Of a DNA stretch of 42,732 nucleotides, positions 1 through 6,893 are shown piece by piece. Every line of letters begins with the position of its first letter. Within the stretch, counting starts at the first letter, position 1. The notes under the pieces were generated by a model, which was given only the letters and a program-made list of their open reading frames with translations, did not search any database and had not been told where the DNA came from. A program made the position numbers and the translations under genes. This DNA is from UBA1435 sp041663285 (GTDB lineage Bacteria > Patescibacteriota > Microgenomatia > UBA12405): the NCBI GenBank assembly GCA_041663285.1, contig JBAZSP010000008.1, forward strand, positions 1 through 42,732, read 5' to 3'.

Positions 1-1
1 C

Positions 2-910
2 TTGGCCAAAATCGTCAACACCGCCAAAATCGTACCGGCCGCCGTGGAGTTTGTCGATATCGCCGGCCTGGTCAAAGGTGCCTCGCAGGGAGCTGGCTTA
101 GGCAACCAGTTTTTAACCAACATTCGTGAGTGCCAGGCAATTTGCCATGTAGTCCGAGCTTTCACTGATCCTTCGGTAGTCAAAGAAGGCTCCACTGATC
201 CTCAAGCTGATTTTGAAGTAATTTGCGCCGAGCTAATAATTAAGGATCTAGAAACAGTCGACAAGTATCTTGATTCAGCCAAAAATAATGCCAAAGAAAA
301 AATCACCCCCAAATTTTTTCTGGCCCAAAAGCTTAAGGCCGAACTGGAAAAGGGTATCTTGGCCCTAAATATCAAAAAAACGGATGAAGAGCAGGAGCTT
401 TTGAAAGAGTTTTTCTTGTTAACCGCCAAGCCCTATTTTATCGTTGCCAATGTCGACGAAGACACCTACCAAAATATCTCCGATTTTCATCTCCAGGTTA
501 CGAATTTTGAAACAGTTATCCCGGTATGCGCCAAAATCGAGTTTGAATTATCCGAGCTCTCCCAAGGCGATCAGCTAAACTATCTCAAGGATCTGGGCAT
601 GGACCAGCCTGGTTTGGTTAGGGTTATCCAGAAGGCCTATGAAGTCTTAGGTTTGCAGTCTTTTTATACCGCCGGTGTCAAAGAAGCCCGCGCTTGGACT
701 ATAAAGCAGGGTACCAAAGCGGCACAGGCCGCTGGTGTTATCCATACTGATTTTATTAAAGGCTTTATTATGGCCGATATTGTTTCTTTTGCGGACTTTA
801 ATATGCATCAGGGCTGGCAGGGAGCCAAGAACGCCGGTTGCCTTCGCCACGAAGGTCGGGAATATGTGATGCATCCCGATGACGTCGTTGAGTTTAAGGT
901 TAATACTTAA
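2..910 (+). CDS. ychF: Ribosome-associated ATPase YchF, 5' end outside window
   Basis: This is the C-terminal 302 residues of YchF, an Obg-related P-loop protein that prefers ATP and binds ribosomes. The first roughly 60 residues, with the Walker A loop, lie left of the window. Visible are the G3 region DIAGLVKGAS, the long helical insert, and NVDE, which matches the NxxE specificity motif that replaces NKxD and gives YchF its ATP preference. The C-terminal TGS domain follows, with the typical GVIHTDFIKGFI and a final DVVEFKVNT. No frameshift is visible. It converges on the radical SAM gene on the other strand with a 30-nt gap. The true start is not visible; the TTG at the left edge is simply the first codon read. 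Confidence 0.95.
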   Translation: MAKIVNTAKIVPAAVEFVDIAGLVKGASQGAGLGNQFLTNIRECQAICHVVRAFTDPSVVKEGSTDPQADFEVICAELIIKDLETVDKYLDSAKNNAKEKITPKFFLAQKLKAELEKGILALNIKKTDEEQELLKEFFLLTAKPYFIVANVDEDTYQNISDFHLQVTNFETVIPVCAKIEFELSELSQGDQLNYLKDLGMDQPGLVRVIQKAYEVLGLQSFYTAGVKEARAWTIKQGTKAAQAAGVIHTDFIKGFIMADIVSFADFNMHQGWQGAKNAGCLRHEGREYVMHPDDVVEFKVNT

Positions 911-940
911 CTGAAAATATTTCGAAATAAACGCCTGTCA

Positions 941-1882
941 CTACAATAAGTCGATTAGATATCTATCGGCAGGGATAGGCCTCGTATGGCTAGCTTGGTC
1001 AGAGATTGTTCCAAATATAAATGGCATACCGCTGTGTTTTTGGAGGAATACTGTCCTGGCTCCCTTGCTGGGGGATTCTGTTCCTCCCATTAAGTTGACG
1101 GCATGGGTTAATCCGGCCTGAGATTGGCAATAGATTGACAATCTAAGTGGGTGGACTAAAATTCCATCAGCGATATTGTATTTACTTCTCAAATTTCTTA
1201 TTGCTACGGCAGGGTCAACATTATCAGGCACAGTTGTATTAATTATTATTTGCGGTCCGAATCCTGATGCGATAGCGAATTCAATTAAATTATGTATTTT
1301 TTCTTGGTATGAATGTTTAGCATCTATTGGTTCGGCTCCTCTACATTTACGAATTTTTAAAAAACTAGCTAAATGGTATTTGTCTACCGAAATTGTTAAA
1401 TAAAAATTATCCGGGCATCCCAGGCTAGGGTCAAATCCATAATATCTTACAAAATAGTCTTTCATTTCTTGTTCATTATAAGGACCCTCCGGTAAATTAA
1501 AGCCATTGCTGATAACACCTAATTCACACTTCATTTCCCGGGTAAAATCAAGCAGCCATCTTACCATCCTAGGTAAGTCTTCGGCCAAGGTAGGTTCACA
1601 CCATAAGCCAGCAAACCTAATAGCCTCAATCCTTTCAGCTATCGCCTTAGGGTAACTTTCTAATAAATCCCTAAGTTGTTTAAATGTGATGTGTCTGTCG
1701 CCTAGAGGGAGAAAGGGATAGGATTCTCCGGAAATTAGCCTCCACATATTATGGTCCTTTTGGACTGATCCCCTCATTACACAATCAGCACACATACTGT
1801 TACAACTACGGCCAAGTTCTACTACCAAGGAAATATCTTTTGCCCTTTCCTTTAACATATTGATGCAATATATAAAATACAT
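941..1882 (-). CDS. Radical SAM domain protein of unknown substrate
   Basis: A 313-residue protein with an N-terminal CNSMCADC, the CxxxCxxC motif that ligates the radical-SAM 4Fe-4S cluster, after a hydrophobic strand (ISLVVELGR). Later segments (IRFAGLWCEPTL, LGVISNGFNLP, NFYLTISVDKYH) fit successive strands of the radical SAM barrel. I see no extra Cys-rich C-terminal SPASM or twitch domain and cannot assign a substrate. Start: ATG at 1882 lies 4 nt after a minus-strand TATAAT, which would make a leaderless mRNA; ATG at 1858 (MLKERAKD) is the alternative and has no Shine-Dalgarno either. It is divergent from miaA across 18 nt and splits two housekeeping genes, so it may be an accessory insertion. 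Confidence 0.75.
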   Translation of the reverse strand: MYFIYCINMLKERAKDISLVVELGRSCNSMCADCVMRGSVQKDHNMWRLISGESYPFLPLGDRHITFKQLRDLLESYPKAIAERIEAIRFAGLWCEPTLAEDLPRMVRWLLDFTREMKCELGVISNGFNLPEGPYNEQEMKDYFVRYYGFDPSLGCPDNFYLTISVDKYHLASFLKIRKCRGAEPIDAKHSYQEKIHNLIEFAIASGFGPQIIINTTVPDNVDPAVAIRNLRSKYNIADGILVHPLRLSIYCQSQAGLTHAVNLMGGTESPSKGARTVFLQKHSGMPFIFGTISDQASHTRPIPADRYLIDLL

Positions 1883-1886
1883 TGGT

Positions 1887-1894
1887 ATTATACA
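1887..1894. promoter_or_regulatory. Overlapping divergent -10 elements (radical SAM / miaA)
   Basis: The 18-nt gap holds TATAAT on the minus strand (1887-1892) and TATACA on the plus strand (1889-1894), overlapping by four bases. The plus hexamer ends 6 nt before the miaA ATG, the minus one 4 nt before the radical SAM ATG. One AT-rich box therefore seems to serve both directions. No convincing -35 hexamers are visible. Confidence 0.5.
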
Positions 1895-1900
1895 CTAAAG

Positions 1901-2821
1901 ATGAATAAAACTCTTCTAATCTCCGGTCCCACCGCCACCGGCAAAACTGCCTTGGCTGTCAAATTAGCCAAGCATTTTTCTGGTGAAATCATTTCTGCCG
2001 ATTCCCGCCAAATCTACCGGGGTATGGATATTGGTACCGGCAAAGATCATCCAAAAAATACTCCGATTCATCTAATTGACTTAATCAACCCCGACGAATC
2101 GTTTTCAGTGGCCCAATATCAGGTTATCGCCGTGAAACTGATCAAAGAAATTCAGTTGCGGGGCAAATTACCAATAGTTGTCGGTGGTACTGGTCAATAT
2201 CTGGAATCTCTCATAAATCCCGAGGTCAAAACATTTTCGATTAGGCCCAACCACCTATTAAGGTTTATTTTGAACCCCCTCCCTCTTTTCATCCTTCAAA
2301 AAGTCTATCGATTGCTAGATCACCAAGCTTATTTTCGCTTAAATAATTCCGATGTCCAAAATCCTCATCGCTTAATCCGAAAAATCGAAATAAAATTATC
2401 TCTCCAAAAACCTACTCCTGTAAATTCAAAAATGGATTTTTTCCATCTCTCTCTTACGGCTCCCAACTCCTATCTTTATTCCCGAATTGATAAGCGGGTA
2501 GGGGAGCGCCTCAAGAGTGGTTTGTTACAAGAAATTAGCCATCTCCTTGAGTCTTTTAGCTGGTTTGATCCGGGTCTAAATACCCTGGCCTATAAAGAAT
2601 TTAAATCCTATATTAGTAATCCGGATCCGTCTTTGCTAAAAAAAGCGGTCGATATCTGGCGTTTTGATGAGCACCACTTGGCCCGTCGGCAAAAAACTTA
2701 TCTCAAAAGGTTGTCGCCAGACCTGACTATCGATATTTCCCATTCTTTGCCCTGGGTATCGTTAATCAGCCGAATTACAAAATGGTACAATCATAATTAT
2801 GAATACGGCACATCGGGTTGA
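1901..2821 (+). CDS. miaA: tRNA dimethylallyltransferase MiaA
   Basis: MiaA transfers a dimethylallyl group to N6 of A37 in tRNAs that read codons starting with U. The 306-residue length is normal. The P-loop GPTATGKT is at residues 9-16, followed by the conserved ISADSRQIYRGMDIGTGK, then IDLINPDESFSVAQYQ and VVGGTGQYLESL. Near the C-terminus are LAYKEF (usually GYKE) and ARRQKTYLKR (family ARRQxTW[FL]R). The start ATG follows a TATACA box by 6 nt with no Shine-Dalgarno, suggesting a leaderless message. The 3' end overlaps the next gene by 23 nt, so the two are probably cotranscribed. Slightly divergent in the central lid, otherwise typical. Confidence 0.95.
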   Translation: MNKTLLISGPTATGKTALAVKLAKHFSGEIISADSRQIYRGMDIGTGKDHPKNTPIHLIDLINPDESFSVAQYQVIAVKLIKEIQLRGKLPIVVGGTGQYLESLINPEVKTFSIRPNHLLRFILNPLPLFILQKVYRLLDHQAYFRLNNSDVQNPHRLIRKIEIKLSLQKPTPVNSKMDFFHLSLTAPNSYLYSRIDKRVGERLKSGLLQEISHLLESFSWFDPGLNTLAYKEFKSYISNPDPSLLKKAVDIWRFDEHHLARRQKTYLKRLSPDLTIDISHSLPWVSLISRITKWYNHNYEYGTSG

Positions 2822-3791
2822 GATATCCTCAAAAACCATTTTTTTTATTATTTTTCTGATAGCAGCGCTATCTCTTATCTGGCAACTTAGAAGTCTAATA
2901 TTTTTGTTTTTTGTTTGTTTTATTTTTTCTGAAGCTATTAATCACCCGGTTAGCCAGCTGGAAAAGTTTAAAATACCACGTTTTTTGTCTGTCATAATTA
3001 TTTATCTGCTGATTATTTCTTCATTCTCTTTTGCTGTCAGCGGCATCTTGCCCAATTTTATTGAGCAAACTAAAGATTTAGTAAATACTTTACCGTCATT
3101 GTTGAGCCAGTTTAAACCCTTCGGTTTTTCCCTCTTCGATATCACCTCCCAGCTAAACATTCTCGACTCTCTGCCCTCAAATATTGCCAAGGCTGTCTTT
3201 TCTGTAGCCAGCAATATATTTTCCTTTTTTATAATACTAATTATCACTTTCTATCTTTTAATGGAAAGGAAAAATATTCCTTCTTACGCCTTAAAACTAT
3301 TCGGTCCGGTTGGTGAAGATCATGCCAAAAATATTTTAATTTCCATGGAGACTAAGCTAGGTGCTTGGGTAAACGCCGAGTTGATTCTCATGGTTACTAT
3401 CGCCCTGCTTTCTTATTTTGGTTATTTGGCAATCGGAATAAAATACGCCGTTCCCCTGGCCATTATTGCCGGACTACTCGAAATCATTCCCAACATTGGT
3501 CCTACCGTCGCTGGCGCCTTGGCGGCAATTATTGCCTATGCTACCTGGCCACCGGCTGCCATTTTTACTATCATTTGGATGATCATTATTCAGCAGTTAG
3601 AAAACACCTATATTGTCCCCAAGATCATGAAAGAAGCTGTTGGAATTCACCCTTTGGCTACCATTTTCTTATTAGCTGCCGGAGCCAAACTTGCGGGTGT
3701 TGTCGGCGCCCTATTAGCTGTTCCTGCCTATCTCATTGTCCAATCCTTCACAATATCTCTTCTGTCTTCAAAAAATAGACTTCAAAGGTAA
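2799..3791 (+). CDS. AI-2E family (PerM/DUF20) membrane transporter
   Basis: A 330-residue polytopic membrane protein of the AI-2E exporter/PerM family. Paired N-terminal hydrophobic segments (about residues 13-45 and 60-82), a soluble loop, a further segment (about 134-152) and a C-terminal cluster of segments with the family signature GLLEIIPNIGPTVAG and later IIQQLENTYIVPKIM are visible. Members include the quorum-signal exporter TqsA and a sodium/proton antiporter group; the substrate here cannot be told. It begins inside miaA. Its last 13 nt form one strand of the P1 helix of the convergent RNase P RNA, so this stop-codon region does double duty. Confidence 0.88.
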   Translation: MNTAHRVEISSKTIFFIIFLIAALSLIWQLRSLIFLFFVCFIFSEAINHPVSQLEKFKIPRFLSVIIIYLLIISSFSFAVSGILPNFIEQTKDLVNTLPSLLSQFKPFGFSLFDITSQLNILDSLPSNIAKAVFSVASNIFSFFIILIITFYLLMERKNIPSYALKLFGPVGEDHAKNILISMETKLGAWVNAELILMVTIALLSYFGYLAIGIKYAVPLAIIAGLLEIIPNIGPTVAGALAAIIAYATWPPAAIFTIIWMIIIQQLENTYIVPKIMKEAVGIHPLATIFLLAAGAKLAGVVGALLAVPAYLIVQSFTISLLSSKNRLQR

Positions 3792-4060
3792 CGTTAAGCC
3801 GAATTCTGTTTATGGATTATCTATCTTTTCTTTCTACCTGAAGCTGTAGAAGCCCTAAGCTCCAATTTGAAATTTCTGCCAGAAAGATGCTCGTTTCACT
3901 TCGGTCGCCGGATCTTCTTGCGAAGACAGCTTCTTACTCGTCACTGTAGCAGAGCTGTTAGCTTGCGCCAACTCTATAATTTTAAGATTCTGTGCTTCTT
4001 GCAGTTCGGACTTTCCTCTCCGAATTTACTTCGGAGTTAATCCTTCCTTACCTTTGAAGT
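3779..4060 (-). ncRNA. rnpB: RNase P RNA, compact bacterial type
   Basis: RNase P RNA is the catalytic subunit that removes 5' leaders from pre-tRNAs. On the minus strand the universal 5' element GAGGAAAGTCCGAACT lies at 4003-4020 and the universal 3' element ACAGAATTCGGCTTA at 3795-3809; together they form helix P4. A perfect 13-bp inverted repeat (3779-3791 with 4048-4060) makes P1 and sets both ends. A 7-bp hairpin at 4018-4036 fits P3. The resulting RNA is about 282 nt, well below the roughly 350-400 nt of common A-type RNAs, so peripheral helices must be missing. Its 3' end overlaps the convergent permease gene by 13 nt. Confidence 0.93.
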
Positions 4061-4086
4061 CTGCACTATTTTACCTTGTATTGCCT

Positions 4087-4118
4087 AAAAAACACAACAC
4101 CCGACTTGCGCCGGGTGT
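4087..4118 (-). terminator. Rho-independent terminator of the 57-aa gene
   Basis: On the minus strand the stem ACACCCG / CGGGTGT (4097-4118, 7 bp, 8-nt loop) is followed by TGTG and six T residues (4087-4092). It lies 21 nt past the stop of the 57-aa gene and just ahead of rnpB, so it separates their transcripts. Confidence 0.85.
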
Positions 4119-4138
4119 CTATCAAAGAATCAAAAAAA

Positions 4139-4312
4139 TTACAACATCGCTGCTTCTGCAGCAGAAAGTATTTTAAACATATTTTTCCCGGTTTCGGGAT
4201 CAACTGCTTTAGCGGCTGGTCGTCCGTTCTTCAACATCACTTTACTTACTTTGGATATGTCGATCTCTACTGTCTTTCTTGATTTTACGGAATAAAATTT
4301 AATTGTTGACAC
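4139..4312 (-). CDS. Conserved-looking 57-aa basic protein
   Basis: An ORF of 57 residues beginning with GTG and preceded at optimal spacing by AGGAGGTG, the strongest Shine-Dalgarno in the window. The protein starts MSTIKFYSVK and runs through SRKTVEIDIS, a central KNGRPAAKAVDPETGK and a C-terminal helix KILSAAEAAML; it is basic, soluble and has no membrane segment. An intrinsic terminator follows 21 nt after the stop. The strong ribosome site plus terminator make it a real and probably well-expressed gene. I do not recognise a family. It sits between a 35-residue membrane peptide gene and rnpB, all on the minus strand. Confidence 0.8.
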   Translation of the reverse strand: MSTIKFYSVKSRKTVEIDISKVSKVMLKNGRPAAKAVDPETGKNMFKILSAAEAAML

Positions 4313-4355
4313 TGGTTTTTCACCTCCTTAAATAAATTAATTATTAAAATAACGA

Positions 4356-4463
4356 TTACAGCTTTTGATAATAGCACCAAAAGATAAAAGCTAAGCCGAA
4401 AACGCTAAATATTAGGCTTTTTAACAAGTCCTTTTTAATCAGTTTTATTTCCTGGTCCATCAT
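4356..4463 (-). CDS. Putative 35-aa single-pass membrane peptide
   Basis: A short ORF with two consecutive ATG codons (4463 and 4460) coding for a charged N-terminus (MDQEIKLIKKDLLKS) followed by a hydrophobic helix (LIFSVFGLAFIFWCYY) and a short QKL tail, a typical small membrane protein layout with a positive-inside N-terminus. It lies 10 nt downstream of a good extended -10 (TGCTATACT) and 43 nt upstream of the 57-aa gene, so the two are probably cotranscribed. No Shine-Dalgarno is clear. The evidence is promoter position plus plausible protein shape; no family is recognised. Confidence 0.6.
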   Translation of the reverse strand: MMDQEIKLIKKDLLKSLIFSVFGLAFIFWCYYQKL

Positions 4464-4472
4464 CTTCAAGCC

Positions 4473-4481
4473 AGTATAGCA
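4473..4481 (-). promoter_or_regulatory. Extended -10 promoter for the 35-aa/57-aa genes
   Basis: TGC-TATACT on the minus strand, an extended -10 one base from consensus. Transcription would begin near 4466, a few nucleotides before the ATG codons at 4463 and 4460. A matching -35 is not evident, which is usual for extended -10 promoters. Confidence 0.6.
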
Positions 4482-4509
4482 CAAGATTTTGCTACAATAA
4501 TGCTATCTT

Positions 4510-4860
4510 ATGGTAAACCTGATTCTTGCACTCTCTCTCGCCAATTTTGCCGCCTTAATTTACTTAACTTACATTATCTATAGAAAAAACAAACAAAATA
4601 GAATAGACCATAGCATTCCCCATCCGAATCAGTCTTTAAAAATTGCACTTTCTCGTTTTAATCCGTTTAATGAGGTCGGAGGAGATCAGAGTTTTATTCT
4701 TTGTTTATTGGATAACACTAATTCGGGTGTTATTATTACTTCATTACATAATCGCGAACTAACCCGCGTCTACGCCAAGGCAGTTAAAGATGGCTCTTCT
4801 GCCAGTCAGGCTTTTTCCCAAGAAGAGAAAAAAGCAATTATCAAGGCAATTAATAGTTAA
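4510..4860 (+). CDS. DUF4446 family membrane-anchored protein
   Basis: A 116-residue protein with one N-terminal transmembrane helix (about residues 3-23), a basic stop (YRKNKQNR), and a soluble domain with the DUF4446 pattern RFNPFNEVGGDQSFILCLLD, GVIITSLHNRE and RVYAKAV. The family's biochemical role is not known. A TACAAT box (4493-4498) lies 11 nt before the ATG. The stop is 7 nt before the DUF3048 gene start, the head of what reads as a + strand operon running to secF. Confidence 0.85.
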   Translation: MVNLILALSLANFAALIYLTYIIYRKNKQNRIDHSIPHPNQSLKIALSRFNPFNEVGGDQSFILCLLDNTNSGVIITSLHNRELTRVYAKAVKDGSSASQAFSQEEKKAIIKAINS

Positions 4861-4867
4861 TAACTCA

Positions 4868-6124
4868 ATGAATCAAAGATTATTAAAGATTTCCATTTAC
4901 GTCGGCATTTTGCTCGTTGCCGGTGGATTGTCCCACGTTCTGTTTAGATCCTTTACCTCCCGGCCACCCTCCAAGCCCGATCCGGTGTCGACTTCCGGCA
5001 CTCCAACTCCATCCAATAAGCAAACCGGAGTCCTAACCTTTTCCGGCCCTAAAACCGAAGCCTGTCCGCTAAACGGCGAGCTGTTCACCGCCGACGAAAA
5101 AGCTATTTGGGCTGGTCGTCGCCCTCTTGCCGTAATGATTGAGAATCATCTTGATTCCCGGCCTCAATCCGGTTTGCAAAACGCCGATGTAGTCTACGAG
5201 GCGGTCGCCGAGGGTGGCATTACCAGGTTTATGGCCTTATATTATTGCAATGTTGTTAAAGGTGCTGCCAATAAATACGACGTTGGGCCAGTCAGGTCGG
5301 CTCGGGTCTATTATCTGGATTTAGTTTCAGAATACGGCGATTATCCTCTATATGCTCATGTTGGCGGAGCTAACTGTTCCGCTCCCAAAAACATGGAAAC
5401 CGGTGAGCTTGGCCCCTGCACTACAAACAGAAAGGCTCTGGCTATCGAGAAAATCGAAGAGCTGGGCTGGACTCAAAAGGGAACTTGGAGTGATTTAAAT
5501 CAATTTTCCTTAGCCTACAAAGCTTGTCGTCGGGAGCCGGAGCGAACCGGGGCCGTAAAAGACACAGAACATACCATGTATTGTTCAAGTTCAGAACTCT
5601 GGAATATTGCAGCCAACCGCGGACTAAGCAACCTTACTGAAGTCAAAAAAACTCCTTGGGACAAGAATTTCGTCAGCTGGAAATTTAACCAACCCGATAA
5701 GTATTCCGGAAGCCCGACGGCTACCAAGGCTAATTTTGATTTTTGGTCGAGCGACAAGAGGTATTCGGTAAGCTGGGTATACGATACGGTCAAAAATAAA
5801 TATCTTCGCCAAAACGGCGGCCAGCCACATATCGATTTCAATAACGGTGACCAATTGGATGCCAAAAATATAGTTCTTCAGTTCACCAAAGAGTCCAGAA
5901 GTATCGATGTTCATGGCCACAACCTATACGAAGTAATTGGCAAAGGTAAGGGCGTTTTGATTCAAAACGGCACCAAAACCGACATTGATTGGACCAAAGC
6001 TAACCGAACTGCCAGAACCATCTTTAAAGAAACCGCTACCGGCAAAGAAGTGAATTTCGTCCCCGGCCGTATTTGGATTGAAGTTTTACCTCTTAACGCC
6101 ACTGTTAACTATGAAGCTGTCTAA
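4868..6124 (+). CDS. DUF3048 (YerB-like) exported protein
   Basis: A 418-residue protein starting MNQRLLKISIYVG with a single N-terminal membrane helix, a Pro/Ser/Thr-rich linker (about 35-60), then a DUF3048 N-terminal domain (PLAVMIENHLDSRPQSGLQ, ADVVYEAVAEGGITRFMALYY, GPVRSARVYYLDL) and a C-terminal part with FWSSDKRYSVSWVYD and QPHIDF. YerB of Bacillus subtilis is the best-known relative; function is unclear but an envelope role is likely. I chose ATG 4868 over the in-frame ATG at 4790, because the latter lies inside the previous gene and adds residues before the membrane helix. It overlaps the next gene by 14 nt. Confidence 0.88.
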   Translation: MNQRLLKISIYVGILLVAGGLSHVLFRSFTSRPPSKPDPVSTSGTPTPSNKQTGVLTFSGPKTEACPLNGELFTADEKAIWAGRRPLAVMIENHLDSRPQSGLQNADVVYEAVAEGGITRFMALYYCNVVKGAANKYDVGPVRSARVYYLDLVSEYGDYPLYAHVGGANCSAPKNMETGELGPCTTNRKALAIEKIEELGWTQKGTWSDLNQFSLAYKACRREPERTGAVKDTEHTMYCSSSELWNIAANRGLSNLTEVKKTPWDKNFVSWKFNQPDKYSGSPTATKANFDFWSSDKRYSVSWVYDTVKNKYLRQNGGQPHIDFNNGDQLDAKNIVLQFTKESRSIDVHGHNLYEVIGKGKGVLIQNGTKTDIDWTKANRTARTIFKETATGKEVNFVPGRIWIEVLPLNATVNYEAV

Positions 6125-6692
6125 CGTTCTGGATCGCCTTTTTGTTTCCAAAACCCGCCAAAAATTAATTAACCTTTTTTTTAGCCATCCTACCGAATTG
6201 TATTATGTTCGCCAGCTCGTTCGATTAGCCGAGGAAGAAATAAATTCTGTCCGTCGGGAGCTTGATAACCTAAAAAAGGCCAACTTAATAAATTCAGAAT
6301 GGCGCAGTAATCGCCTTTATTATTGGGCAAACCTGTCGCACCCTCTTTTGGTGGATTTAGTTTCCCTGGCTAGCAAAACATCGGGCTTCGGCCTGGCCTT
6401 GCAGGAAAAAAAAGTCGGCCAAGTTAGATTTTGTGCCGCCGACTATTTCTTTTTACTAAATCAACCAAAGTCAAAAAACGCCATCGACATACTTATTGTT
6501 GGCGACGTGTCAGTCAAAGAAGTTGACCATATTATTAAAGCCGAAGAAGAATCACGGGGTCGGGAAATTAATTATATGATTATGGATCGGGCCGAAATCC
6601 AGATTCGACGGCTTAAAAGAGATCCTTTCATGGTTGACTTCTTCTTAAGCCAACCTTTGGTTATAATAGGTAGCCCCAAAGATATTCTATAA
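6111..6692 (+). CDS. Winged-helix regulator with nucleotidyltransferase-like domain
   Basis: A 193-residue protein. Residues about 1-85 form a winged helix (VSKTRQKLINLFFSHPTELYYVRQLVRLAEEEINSVRREL then LKKANLINSEWRSNRLYYWAN). The rest (IDILIVGDVSVKEVDHIIKAEEE, INYMIMD) resembles the strand-helix core of a nucleotidyltransferase fold but without a clear GS...DxD active site, so it is probably non-catalytic. ATG 6111 is preferred to 6078, which would add eleven residues wholly inside the DUF3048 gene. It may regulate this operon; no target is shown by the sequence. Confidence 0.7.
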   Translation: MKLSNVLDRLFVSKTRQKLINLFFSHPTELYYVRQLVRLAEEEINSVRRELDNLKKANLINSEWRSNRLYYWANLSHPLLVDLVSLASKTSGFGLALQEKKVGQVRFCAADYFFLLNQPKSKNAIDILIVGDVSVKEVDHIIKAEEESRGREINYMIMDRAEIQIRRLKRDPFMVDFFLSQPLVIIGSPKDIL

Positions 6693-6696
6693 TCTT

Positions 6697-6888
6697 ATGA
6701 ATCAAACCCGTAAGGTAATAAAAACTGGCAATAGTTTGGCCATTACTATTCCCTCAAAGGCCATTAAAGATTTTAATATTCGTGAAGGGGATATTGCTAC
6801 CTTTGTTACCTATCCCCAGTCGTCTGCCATTAAATTTACTTTTACCGGTCATCCACGGCAATTACTCTTAATCAGCCGCAAGCAATAA
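6697..6888 (+). CDS. AbrB/MazE/SpoVT-type DNA-binding protein
   Basis: A 63-residue protein with the swapped-hairpin AbrB signature: RKVIKTGNSLAITIPSKAI followed by FNIREGDIATF. These proteins dimerise and bind DNA as transition-state regulators or antitoxins. No toxin gene follows: it sits 4 nt after the winged-helix gene and 5 nt before secD, so I read it as a small operon regulator and not half of a toxin-antitoxin pair. The C-terminal 25 residues are not conserved-looking. Confidence 0.8.
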   Translation: MNQTRKVIKTGNSLAITIPSKAIKDFNIREGDIATFVTYPQSSAIKFTFTGHPRQLLLISRKQ

Positions 6889-6893
6889 AGTCT

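Noticed and set aside
6697..6888. AbrB-like gene as an antitoxin of a toxin-antitoxin pair
   Set aside because: No toxin-like gene is adjacent; it sits between a winged-helix gene and secD in one operon.
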